Part shown: one piece after another, positions 34,415-41,890 of the stretch
Position numbering within the stretch: position 1 is the first letter of the stretch
Layout of the letters: every line of letters begins with the position of its first letter
Assembly: GCA_019635015.1 (NCBI GenBank)
Contig: JAHCAG010000011.1
Span: forward strand, 1-64,000
Length of the DNA stretch: 64,000 nucleotides
Reading direction: 5' to 3'
From: Burkholderiales bacterium
GTDB taxonomy: Bacteria; Pseudomonadota; Gammaproteobacteria; Burkholderiales; SG8-41
Notes under the pieces: model-generated
The model's database searches: none
What the model saw: only the letters and a program-made list of their open reading frames with translations
What the model was told of the DNA's origin: nothing
Position numbers and translations under genes: made by a program

Positions 34415-34474
34415 GTCCCGATGGTACTACGAGTGCCACGGCAAAGCGGCGCGGGTCCGGCCCGCACCGCTTGA

Positions 34475-35659
34475 TCAGGCAAGTACTGGCGGCAGTTGCG
34501 GCGCGAGTTTCGCGCGCTCGGCGGTGGCGCTGCCGTTCAGCGCAAACCCCAGAAGCCTGCCGTCCGCGCCGACGAACAGCGATTTCACGCCGTCGGCGCC
34601 GGCCTCGACCTGCCATTGGCCTTCCGCGCCTGCCGCGGGCGGCGAGACGATGGTCGGGCAGGCCGGCGTTTTCACCATCACCGGCATCGCGGGGAAGGAT
34701 ACCGCCGCGGGTTTGCCGGCGAGCGTCTGCGCCAGCGCGCGCGTGGCATGCATGATCGGCATCACGTACGGCATCACCAGGCCTTCGATCTCGGCGCAAT
34801 CGCCGAGGGCGTAGACCCCCGCTGCACTGGTTTCGAGTTGGCGGTTGACGGAGATGCCGCGATTGACCTTGATTCCGGCGGCCGCGGCGAGCGCGGTGCG
34901 CGGTTTCAGGCCCACCGCCGAGAGCACGACATCGGCCTCCAGCACCGTGCCGTTCGCCAGCGTGACCTTGCAGCTGCCGTCCGCGTGATCGACAGCGGCG
35001 ACGCTGGTGCCGAGGTGCCACTGCACGCCAAGCGCGGCAAGTTTCGACTGCAGCAGCGCGCCGCCTTCGGGCGGCAGCAGCCGGCCCAGCGCCTGTGTGG
35101 CGATATCGATGATGTCGACGCAAAATCCGGCGGCGGCAAGGTCGTTGGCGAATTCGCAGCCGATCAGTCCGGCACCGATGATCGCGACGCGTTTTTTGCC
35201 GGCGATGGCCGCGCGGAAGGCGGCGTAATCGTCAAGGTCGTTGACGGTCAGTATGTTGCCCGCCGCATCTCCTGCCATGGGCAGCCGGATCTGATCGGCG
35301 CCCAGCGCCAGCACCAGTTTCGAATAACGCAGCGTTTCGTCGCCGATGCGCAGCGTGCGTGCTCCGGTGTCGATGGCATCGACGCGGGTTTTCACGCGTA
35401 CCGTGGCATTGAGCTGGGCGGCCATCTGCTCCGGAGTGTTCAGCGCGATCGCGGCGGCTTCCTTCTTCGAGGCCAGTGCGTTCGACAGCATCGGTTTGGA
35501 ATAAAACGGTCCGCTGTCGGCGGCGATCAGGGTCAGAGGGGTCGTGGTGTCGAGTTTGCGCAGCTCCTTGGCAGTGTTGTAGCCCGCCAGGCCGCTGCCG
35601 ATGATGACCGATCGGGTCCATGGTGTTTCCGTTGGTGAATCAGCGCAGGATGGTATCAA
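34475..35659 (-). CDS. rubredoxin-NAD(P) reductase-like FAD oxidoreductase
   Basis: The ~394-residue protein has an N-terminal FAD site (VIIGSGLAGYNTAKELRKLD), the family segment GPFYSKPMLSNAL, a second dinucleotide fold for NAD(P)H (RVAIIGAGLIGCEFANDLA) and GVYALGDCAEI near the C-terminus. It closely follows the layout of Pseudomonas rubredoxin reductases. The only in-frame start near the N-terminus is TTG at 35659, overlapping the ZIP gene stop by 20 bases; no clear ribosome site is present. With the rubredoxin and rubrerythrin genes upstream it completes an electron path from NAD(P)H to peroxide. Confidence 0.85.
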   Translation of the reverse strand: MIPSCADSPTETPWTRSVIIGSGLAGYNTAKELRKLDTTTPLTLIAADSGPFYSKPMLSNALASKKEAAAIALNTPEQMAAQLNATVRVKTRVDAIDTGARTLRIGDETLRYSKLVLALGADQIRLPMAGDAAGNILTVNDLDDYAAFRAAIAGKKRVAIIGAGLIGCEFANDLAAAGFCVDIIDIATQALGRLLPPEGGALLQSKLAALGVQWHLGTSVAAVDHADGSCKVTLANGTVLEADVVLSAVGLKPRTALAAAAGIKVNRGISVNRQLETSAAGVYALGDCAEIEGLVMPYVMPIMHATRALAQTLAGKPAAVSFPAMPVMVKTPACPTIVSPPAAGAEGQWQVEAGADGVKSLFVGADGRLLGFALNGSATAERAKLAPQLPPVLA

Positions 35660-36542
35660 ACAGCATCATCAGCACAAAACCGCCGATGAGACCGATGGTG
35701 GCCACACGTTCGTTGCCGTTGCGGTGGGTCTCGGGAATGATTTCGTGGCTGATCACGAACAGCATCGCGCCGGCGGCAAAGGCGAGTCCCCAGGGCAGCA
35801 TCGCCGCAGCGTAACCGATCGCACCGGCACCGACGAGGCCGCCGAGGGGTTCGGCCATGCCGGTGGCGAGTGCGAGTGCCGCCGCTTTCCAGCGCGAGAT
35901 ACCGAGCGTCACCAGCGCGATGGCGACGATCAGTCCTTCCGGCATGTTCTGGATAGCGATGCCGGCGGTTATTGCTGCGCCACCGCCGCTGCCCTGGGCG
36001 ACGCCGACGGCGATGCCTTCAGGGATGTTGTGCAGCGTGATCGCGGTGACAAACAGCCACAATCCGGCCGCGTTTCCCGGCGCTGCCGGCTGGCCGACCT
36101 CGCGGCCCTTGACGAAGTGTTCATGCGGCATCCAGCGGTCGCCGGCCATCAGCACCGCGGCGCCGAGAATCACGCCGGCCGCGGCGATCAGCACGCCGCC
36201 AACGGGGCCGCCGGCAAACTCTGCGCCGGTTTCAAGCGCAGGGGCGAGCAGGGAAAAGAAGCTGGCGGCGAGCATCACGCCGGCGCCGAAGCCGAGCAGG
36301 GTGTCGCGCATCGCGTCGGAAATCTGGCGGATCACCAGCACCGGCAATGCGCCGGCACCGGTGGCCAGCGCAGTGAACAGGGTGGCCGCGAGCGCGGCGC
36401 GCACCGCTTCATTCGCCGGCGCGGCCGCGGCAAGCTCGATGGCCACCGCGACCGTCGCCAGCGCGAGCACGATGAACGCCGCCAGCCGCTGCCAGGAAGG
36501 CTCGGCGGCGAGGCGGCGTGCGTGCATGATCATCTCGGTCAT
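35640..36542 (-). CDS. ZIP family divalent metal transporter
   Basis: The ~300-residue protein has about eight membrane segments. The metal-site motifs HNIPEGIAVG and QNMPEGL in consecutive helices, the loop DRWMPHEHFVKG and HEIIPETHR are typical of the ZupT/GufA branch. It would import zinc, iron or manganese into the cytoplasm. The start is chosen as MTEMIMHARR at 36542. Its position beside Dps and rubrerythrin suggests iron or manganese supply under peroxide stress (inference). Confidence 0.88.
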   Translation of the reverse strand: MTEMIMHARRLAAEPSWQRLAAFIVLALATVAVAIELAAAAPANEAVRAALAATLFTALATGAGALPVLVIRQISDAMRDTLLGFGAGVMLAASFFSLLAPALETGAEFAGGPVGGVLIAAAGVILGAAVLMAGDRWMPHEHFVKGREVGQPAAPGNAAGLWLFVTAITLHNIPEGIAVGVAQGSGGGAAITAGIAIQNMPEGLIVAIALVTLGISRWKAAALALATGMAEPLGGLVGAGAIGYAAAMLPWGLAFAAGAMLFVISHEIIPETHRNGNERVATIGLIGGFVLMMLFDTILR

Positions 36543-36611
36543 GGTCTGCTCATTGCAAATATTGAATGCTTGCATCCAGAAAATATGGCTTTTCGCAGCC
36601 CCTCATCCCGA

Positions 36612-36637
36612 CCTTCTCCCCGCAAGCGGGGAGAAGG
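36612..36637. repeat. perfect 12-bp palindrome
   Basis: CCTTCTCCCCGC-AA-GCGGGGAGAAGG forms a perfect 12-bp stem with a 2-nt loop in the gap between the ZIP and Dps genes. The sequence is a familiar dispersed proteobacterial intergenic palindrome. There is no T run, so it is probably a repeat rather than a terminator. Confidence 0.7.
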
Positions 36638-36655
36638 AGTGGTCGATTGTCTGCC

Positions 36656-37138
36656 CTATTTCTCGATCAGGCTGCGCAGCATCCAGGCATTCTTCTCGTG
36701 GATCTGCATGCGCTGGGTCAGCAGGTCGGCGGTTGGTTCGTCGTTGGCCTTGTCGACCACCGGGAACACCGAGCGTGCGGTGCGGGCGACGGCTTCCTGG
36801 CCTTCGACCAGCAGCGCGATCATTTTTTCCGCCTTTGGCACGCCTGCCGTTTCCTTGATCGAGGACAGCTTCACGTAGTCGGCGTAGGTGCCCGGCGCCG
36901 GATAACCCAGCGCGCGGATGCGCTCGGCGATCTGGTCGACGGCGAGCGCCAGCTCGTTGTACTGGGTCTCGAACATCAGGTGCAGGGTCTGGAACATGGG
37001 GCCGGTGACGTTCCAGTGGAAATTGTGGGTCTTCAGGTACAGCGTGTAGGTGTCTGCGAGCAGCCGCGACAGGCCGTCGGCGATGGCCTTGCGATCCTTG
37101 TCCTTGATGCCGATGTCGATTTTCGTGGTCTTGGTCAT
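36656..37138 (-). CDS. dps: Dps/starvation-inducible DNA-binding ferritin-like protein
   Basis: The 160-residue protein has the Dps ferroxidase pattern across the dimer interface: [27 protein letters not shown]. Usual Dps has Asp where this reads Glu in FETQYNE. It oxidises and stores iron, limiting Fenton chemistry, and may coat DNA through its Lys-rich N-terminus ([17 protein letters not shown]). GAAAGGAA precedes the ATG at 37138. It belongs to the peroxide-defence cluster. Confidence 0.92.
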   Translation of the reverse strand: MTKTTKIDIGIKDKDRKAIADGLSRLLADTYTLYLKTHNFHWNVTGPMFQTLHLMFETQYNELALAVDQIAERIRALGYPAPGTYADYVKLSSIKETAGVPKAEKMIALLVEGQEAVARTARSVFPVVDKANDEPTADLLTQRMQIHEKNAWMLRSLIEK

Positions 37139-37179
37139 GTCGGTTCCTTTCAGCGTGTACGGTGTTTCGGATGCTGCGG

Positions 37180-37202
37180 CCGTCCCGCGCAGGCGGGACG
37201 GG
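37180..37202. other. palindrome between rubredoxin and dps genes
   Basis: CCGTCCCGC-(4-5 nt)-GCGGGACGG forms a 9-bp stem just after the rubredoxin stop codon on the minus strand. No T run follows, so it may attenuate or stabilise the transcript rather than end it. Confidence 0.45.
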
Positions 37203-37217
37203 GTGTTCACCGGCGGC

Positions 37218-37400
37218 TCAGGCCGCCTTCAGCACCATTTCGAAGTCAGCCTTGACGATGCCGCACTCCGGGCAGGTCCAGTCTTCCGGGATGTCTTCCC
37301 AGCGGGTGCCGGCCTTGATGCCGTGTTCCGGGTCGCCCTCGGCTTCGTCGTAGACGTAACCGCAGACGATGCATTCCCATTTGCGCATTTCAGTTGCCAT
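37218..37400 (-). CDS. rubredoxin
   Basis: The 60-residue protein has the two iron-binding Cys pairs of rubredoxin, [20 protein letters not shown] and [14 protein letters not shown]. It is a one-electron carrier, here probably between the NAD(P)H reductase at 34475 and the rubrerythrin. ATG at 37400 is used; [10 protein letters not shown] at 37388 is a possible alternative. Confidence 0.95.
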   Translation of the reverse strand: MATEMRKWECIVCGYVYDEAEGDPEHGIKAGTRWEDIPEDWTCPECGIVKADFEMVLKAA

Positions 37401-37518
37401 GTTCAGTTCTCCGTATCGGTAATTGGGTTTCTTGTGTCGATGTCTGTTTCCGCCGCCCGTCCGCCGACTGCGCAGGCGAGGGCCTGCAGCAGTGCGAACG
37501 GGAGTCTGTCGGCCATGA

Positions 37519-37992
37519 TCACGCTGCCTGTACTTTGGCGCGCACGGCGCGGTAGTGGTTGGCGTGGCGTTCTTCAACCTTGGCCAGCGCGGCGAAGCGC
37601 TTGGCGGCCTTGGCCAGGGTCTGGCGGAAACGGTCGGCGTGCTCCTTCGATTCCTCGATCTGCTCGTCCATTTCCCTGACCGCGGCGTGGTTGCCTTCCT
37701 GCTCGGCGAGGTGGCGGAACTGCGGATACATCTCGGTGTATTCGTAGGTCTCGCCGGCAATCGCCATGTCCAGCGCCTTGGCCGGGCTCATTTCCGATTT
37801 CGGATAGAGCAGGTCGAGGTGGCCGAAAGCATGCTGCACTTCCTGGGCTGCGGTTTCCTCGAAGACTTTCGCGGTTTCGACGTCGCCCTGTTCGCGGCAG
37901 ATCCTGGCGAAGTACATGTACTTGATGTGTGCCATGGACTCGCCGGCAAAGGCGGCTTCGATGTTCTTGACGGTGACGGATTCGGGTTTCAT
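37519..37992 (-). CDS. rubrerythrin without rubredoxin domain (erythrin)
   Basis: The 157-residue protein has the ferritin-like diiron fold: [32 protein letters not shown] (ExxH) and [13 protein letters not shown] (second ExxH). It lacks the usual C-terminal rubredoxin domain; a separate rubredoxin gene follows downstream. Rubrerythrins reduce H2O2 to water with electrons from rubredoxin. AGGAG precedes the ATG at 37992. Upstream are about 160 bases of AT-rich DNA with an OxyR-like half-site. Confidence 0.93.
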   Translation of the reverse strand: MKPESVTVKNIEAAFAGESMAHIKYMYFARICREQGDVETAKVFEETAAQEVQHAFGHLDLLYPKSEMSPAKALDMAIAGETYEYTEMYPQFRHLAEQEGNHAAVREMDEQIEESKEHADRFRQTLAKAAKRFAALAKVEERHANHYRAVRAKVQAA

Positions 37993-38070
37993 CTGCATCT
38001 CCTGGGTTGAAAAGTGGCGCGTTTCGCAACGCTTGGAGTGCATGATAGGAGTGCAGGTATTATTAATCCA

Positions 38071-38107
38071 ATTGATTATTATAAGTAAAATGATAGTTAT
38101 AAACTAT
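38071..38107 (-). promoter_or_regulatory. OxyR-like binding site upstream of rubrerythrin
   Basis: ATAGTTATAAACTAT at 38093-38107 fits the published OxyR half-site ATAGnTnnnAnCTAT at every fixed position. A degenerate half-site, ATTGATTATTATAAG (38071-38085), lies 22 bp away centre to centre, as in tetramer sites. It is about 100 bases upstream of the rubrerythrin start. The whole 38041-38154 stretch is very AT-rich compared with its surroundings. Confidence 0.65.
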
Positions 38108-38154
38108 AATTTAATCGAACCAATGATTGTATATAAATACTTGATTTTAAACAA

Positions 38155-39087
38155 CTATTTTTGCTTTATCGGAGTCGCGCTGTTGAGGGCGCAGAGTCCC
38201 ACGGCCACACGGATGACCTCAAGCGCCGCGTTGCGCGGAAAGCTCGAGCGCGAGGCGAGCACCACCCGCCGGTCCGGCACCGGGCGCGAGAAGGGCACAT
38301 AGGTCAGCAGGTCGGATGCGGCGCGGCGGACCGGAATTGCCGAGGCCGGCAGCACGGTGAGGCCCATGCCCGAGGCCACCATCAGACGGATGGTTTCGAG
38401 CGAGGAGCCTTCGACCGTTTTCTGCAGCGTGCCCTGGGTCGCGCTGGAGCGGTTGAGTGCGGGACAGGCATTGAGCACCTGGTCGCGGAAGCAGTGGCCG
38501 GTCCCCAGCAGGAGCAGGCTCTCGCGGGCCAGTTCATCGGCCGGGATCGATTTGCGTCCGGCCCAGGGGTGGGTTTTCGCCATGGCCACCACGAAGGGCT
38601 CGTCGTAGAGCGGCGTGACGGTGATGCCCGGTTCGCTGAAGGGGAGGGCGACGACCGCGGCATCGATGTCGCCGCGTTTCAGGCGTTCGGACAGCGTGGC
38701 GGTGTAGTTTTCCTCCAGCACCAGCGGCATTTTCGGCGCGCGCCGGCGCAGCACCGGGATCAACTGCGGCAGCAGGTAGGGTGCGATGGTGAAAATCACG
38801 CCCAGTTTCAGCGGTCCCTCGAGTGGATCGCCGCTGGTCTTGGCCAGGTTCCTGATTTTCTCGGATTCTTCGAGCACGCGTTGGGCCTGTTCCACCACGC
38901 GGTTGCCGGCCGGCGTCACCGTGATTTCGCCGGAGCCGCGCTCGAACAGCTGTACGCCGAGTTCTTCCTCGAGTTTCTTCACCGCCACCGACAGGGTGGG
39001 CTGGCTGACGAAGCAGGTTTCGGCGGCGCGGCCGAAATGGCGCTCGCGGGCAACGGCAACGATATAGCGGAGTTCGGTGAGGGTCAT
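38155..39087 (-). CDS. oxyR: OxyR peroxide-responsive LysR regulator
   Basis: The 310-residue LysR protein has the HTH in LTELRYIVAVARERHFGRAA-type sequence and the OxyR redox signature GHCFRDQVLNAC, with Cys199 and Cys208 at the same numbers as in E. coli OxyR. H2O2 forms a disulfide between them and switches DNA binding. The adjacent Dps, rubrerythrin and rubredoxin genes are typical OxyR targets. The gene ends 163 bases upstream of the rubrerythrin start on the same strand. Confidence 0.93.
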   Translation of the reverse strand: MTLTELRYIVAVARERHFGRAAETCFVSQPTLSVAVKKLEEELGVQLFERGSGEITVTPAGNRVVEQAQRVLEESEKIRNLAKTSGDPLEGPLKLGVIFTIAPYLLPQLIPVLRRRAPKMPLVLEENYTATLSERLKRGDIDAAVVALPFSEPGITVTPLYDEPFVVAMAKTHPWAGRKSIPADELARESLLLLGTGHCFRDQVLNACPALNRSSATQGTLQKTVEGSSLETIRLMVASGMGLTVLPASAIPVRRAASDLLTYVPFSRPVPDRRVVLASRSSFPRNAALEVIRVAVGLCALNSATPIKQK

Positions 39088-39109
39088 GGCGGCGGAACTT
39101 TACCGGAAA

Positions 39110-39250
39110 CCCCGAGTCTAGTTTGTGTGAGCAGCCTGCTGTATTGCGGCCGGATTTTCAAATCCCCTGAAAATCAAAGGCTTGTGCAGGATGTGAACGA
39201 ACGCATGTAGGGACTTGATGGGCACCGCTTTCCCCGGTGCCCATTTTTTT
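39110..39250 (+). ncRNA. candidate small RNA divergent from oxyR
   Basis: The 290-base gap 39088-39377 has no gene, yet holds a strong + strand intrinsic terminator at 39218-39250. Both neighbours are on the minus strand, so the terminator needs a + strand transcript starting in this gap. E. coli oxyS is likewise divergent from oxyR and about 110 nt long. The 5' end given here is a guess; no confident promoter was identified. Confidence 0.4.
39218..39250 (+). terminator. intrinsic terminator on the + strand
   Basis: ATGGGCACC-(9 nt)-GGTGCCCAT is a perfect 9-bp stem followed by a run of seven T. The reverse orientation lacks a T run, so it acts on + strand transcripts. Confidence 0.8.
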
Positions 39251-39377
39251 GTACTGCATTGGAATGGGGCATGTTGGGCAAGCCACTTCAGCTTGAGCGC
39301 GCAAGTCCCTGATTTTCCGGGATTGCGTCTCGGGGGCGCACACCGGTCGTATCAGCACCCATTTGGCGTCCGGAATT

Positions 39378-40856
39378 TCACTTGCCCGGAATCGCCCAGG
39401 CTTCCTCTTTCGACACTCCCGGCGGCGGTGTGAACAGGATCTGGGTTTCACCGAGCAGCCGGGCGGCGCCGCCCCAGGCGTCGGCAGCCTTGCGCTGGTC
39501 GGCCTTGGCACGGGCGTCTACGGCTTCGGGATCGCAGATTGCACGGAGTTTTTGCTCCAGCGCCTTGACCTGGTCGGGGGCCCTTGCAGCGAGGTCCTGC
39601 AATTCGTCCGGATCACGCGCCAGATCAAAGAGCTGCGCCGGCATGCCGACGTGGTAGATCAGCTTCATATCGCCGTCGCGCAGCACGAAGGCGCCCGCTC
39701 TCGAACCCTGGGCGTGATATTCGGCGAATGTGCTCCGCGGTTTTTCCTGTCCTCCGATCGCCGGCCACAGATCAATGCCGGGCAGGTCGGTGTCGGCATC
39801 AGTCAGCCGCCCTCCGGCTCCGGCCAGCAGCGTCGGGAAGAGGTCGACATGGGAAGCGTGCTGTTTGACCACGCGGCCCGCTGGCACACCGGGTCCGGCC
39901 AGCAGCAGCGGCACGCGGATGGCGCCTTCGTAGAGGTTTTTCTTGCCGAATACGCCCTGCGCCCCGAACAGTTCACCGTGGTCGCTGGTGTAGGCGATGC
40001 GCGTGTTGCCCAGCAGGCCGAGTTCTTCTGCCGATTTCAGCACTTCACCGATCTGCTCGTCGAGGTGGGTGATCAGGCCGAAGTAGCCGGCGGCGATACG
40101 CCGCAGCGCGGCCTCATCGGTCATCACGCGCATGCCGTCCATGTGGCGCAGGAATTCCACCGCCGGGTGCTCGGGGCGCTCTCCCGGCCTGAACCCCGGC
40201 GGCAGCGGCATTGCATCCGCGGGATAAAGATCCCACAGCCGCTGTGGCACCGTGAACGGCGGATGCGCGCTGATGTAGGACACGTACAGCACCCAGGGCT
40301 TGCCCCCGTTGCGGGCATGCTGTTTCAGCCAGGCGATCGCCTTCGTGGTGATGTCGCGGTCGTAGTCCTGGTAGTGCGTGGCACCCACGCCCGAACGCTC
40401 GATGTAGAGCTTCCAGAAACTGCCGTCATCCTTGGCGGGCTCCGTGCCGTAGCCGCGCAGCAGGTTCTTGATCGCGCCCTTGCCCTCGTGCAGGTGCATC
40501 GGCACGATTTCCTCGGTGAAGCCGTTGTCGTCCTCGCTGGAGCGGTAATGCAGCTTGCCGATCGCGGTGACGGTGTGGCCCTGTTCGCGCAGCCGGTGGT
40601 GCCAGGTCGGCACCCGGCCGTCGTAGGTTAGCGCGTTGTCCCAGTAACCGGTCTGGTGTGGATAACGCCCGGTGGCGAGGCTGGAACGCGAAGGGCAGCA
40701 CAGCGGACTCGTGCAATAGGCGTTCTCGAAACGCACACCGCGGGCGGCAATGCGGTCCATCACCGGGGTCTGCACCACCGGGTGGCCCTGGCAGCCCATC
40801 AGGTGGCCGTTGTGGTTGTCGGACTGGAACAGGATCAGGTTGGCGGGCAGGGTCAT
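39378..40856 (-). CDS. sulfatase (formylglycine-dependent), choline-sulfatase/arylsulfatase type
   Basis: The ~492-residue protein has the Cys-type signature CCPSRSSLATG; Cys53 of C-x-P-x-R is the residue converted to formylglycine. Metal-binding segments are SDNHNGHLMGCQGHP near the N-terminus and YTSDHGELFG. The C-terminal part LFDLARDPDELQDLA is family-typical. There is no signal peptide, so it is cytoplasmic. ATG at 40856 is 7 bases after the Bug gene stop. It would hydrolyse a sulfate ester or related phosphonate ester. Confidence 0.9.
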   Translation of the reverse strand: MTLPANLILFQSDNHNGHLMGCQGHPVVQTPVMDRIAARGVRFENAYCTSPLCCPSRSSLATGRYPHQTGYWDNALTYDGRVPTWHHRLREQGHTVTAIGKLHYRSSEDDNGFTEEIVPMHLHEGKGAIKNLLRGYGTEPAKDDGSFWKLYIERSGVGATHYQDYDRDITTKAIAWLKQHARNGGKPWVLYVSYISAHPPFTVPQRLWDLYPADAMPLPPGFRPGERPEHPAVEFLRHMDGMRVMTDEAALRRIAAGYFGLITHLDEQIGEVLKSAEELGLLGNTRIAYTSDHGELFGAQGVFGKKNLYEGAIRVPLLLAGPGVPAGRVVKQHASHVDLFPTLLAGAGGRLTDADTDLPGIDLWPAIGGQEKPRSTFAEYHAQGSRAGAFVLRDGDMKLIYHVGMPAQLFDLARDPDELQDLAARAPDQVKALEQKLRAICDPEAVDARAKADQRKAADAWGGAARLLGETQILFTPPPGVSKEEAWAIPGK

Positions 40857-40863
40857 TGGATGC

Positions 40864-41832
40864 TCAATCAAGGCTGATGCCGGCCTGCTTGCCGACGTTG
40901 GCGATGCGTGCGCGCTCGGATTTCATGAACGCCACGAATTGTTCGGGTGATTCGGGGCTGGGTGTGGCGCCGTTTTTGCTCATTTGCGCCTTCGAGTCCG
41001 GATGGTCCAGTGCGGTCATCAGTTCCCTGTGCAGGCGCTGGACGATCGCCGCCGGCGTGCCTTTTGCGACGGTGATGCCCCACCACTGCACAATCTCGTA
41101 ACCGGGCACGGTTTCGGCCACCGTCGGCAGTTCGGGCAGCAGCGGATCGCGTTGCGCGCCGGTGGTGGCCAGCACCCTGATGCGCCCGGCGCGCCCGTGC
41201 GGTATCGCCACCAGCGGCGAGGTGATCAGGAACTGGATCTGCCCGCCCATCATGTCGGACAGCGCCAGTGCCGCGCCCTTGTAGGGAATGTGCGTGGTTT
41301 TTACGCCGGCGAGCACGTTGAACATGGCGCCTGCCAGGTGTGCCGGCGTGCCATTGCCTGCCGAGCCGAAGTTGAGCTGCCCCGGCTTGTCTTTGGCCAG
41401 CTTGACCAGGTCGGCGACGGAATTGACACCGAGCCCGGCATTGACCGTGGCCACGTTGGCCACCCAGGCAATCCGCGAGAGATGCGTGAAATCGCGATCA
41501 ACGTCGTAGGGCAGCTTGCTTTTCAGCACCGGCAGCGAGGCGAAGTTTGTTGCGGTTGCCAGCAGCAGGGTGTGGCCATCGGGTGAGGCGTTCTTGACGA
41601 TTTCCACGCCGATGATGCCGCTCGCGCCACCACGGTTGTCGACGACCACCTGCTGCTTCATCTGCTCCGACAGGCGGACGCTGACGATCCGCGCCAGGAT
41701 GTCCGGCGATCCGCCGGCCGGACTGGGCACCAGGAAACGTATCGGTTTGGTCGGGTAGGCCTGGGCCCCGGCCTGTACGGCGGTGAAACAGAACAGTGCA
41801 GCGATGAAGGCGTGACGCAGCATCCGATGCAT
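40864..41832 (-). CDS. Bug/TctC-type solute-binding protein in sulfatase operon
   Basis: The 322-residue protein starts at 41832 after GAGGAGAG. The signal peptide is cleaved near AGAQAYP. Signatures are YPTKPIRFLVPSPAGGSPD, MKQQVVVDNRGGASG, PDGHTLLLAT and TTHIPYKGAALALSDMMGG. It lies between two sulfatase genes in one minus-strand operon, so its ligand may be the sulfated substrate or its product. No TctAB membrane partner is present. Confidence 0.9.
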   Translation of the reverse strand: MHRMLRHAFIAALFCFTAVQAGAQAYPTKPIRFLVPSPAGGSPDILARIVSVRLSEQMKQQVVVDNRGGASGIIGVEIVKNASPDGHTLLLATATNFASLPVLKSKLPYDVDRDFTHLSRIAWVANVATVNAGLGVNSVADLVKLAKDKPGQLNFGSAGNGTPAHLAGAMFNVLAGVKTTHIPYKGAALALSDMMGGQIQFLITSPLVAIPHGRAGRIRVLATTGAQRDPLLPELPTVAETVPGYEIVQWWGITVAKGTPAAIVQRLHRELMTALDHPDSKAQMSKNGATPSPESPEQFVAFMKSERARIANVGKQAGISLD

Positions 41833-41890
41833 GATTCTCTCCTCCTCGTTCTGGTTTGTGCTCCCGGTTCTTCTGCTTGTTATGTTTTGC

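Noticed and set aside
36612..36637. Intrinsic terminator of the dps transcript
   Set aside because: A perfect stem but no T run on either side; it matches a dispersed intergenic palindrome type instead.
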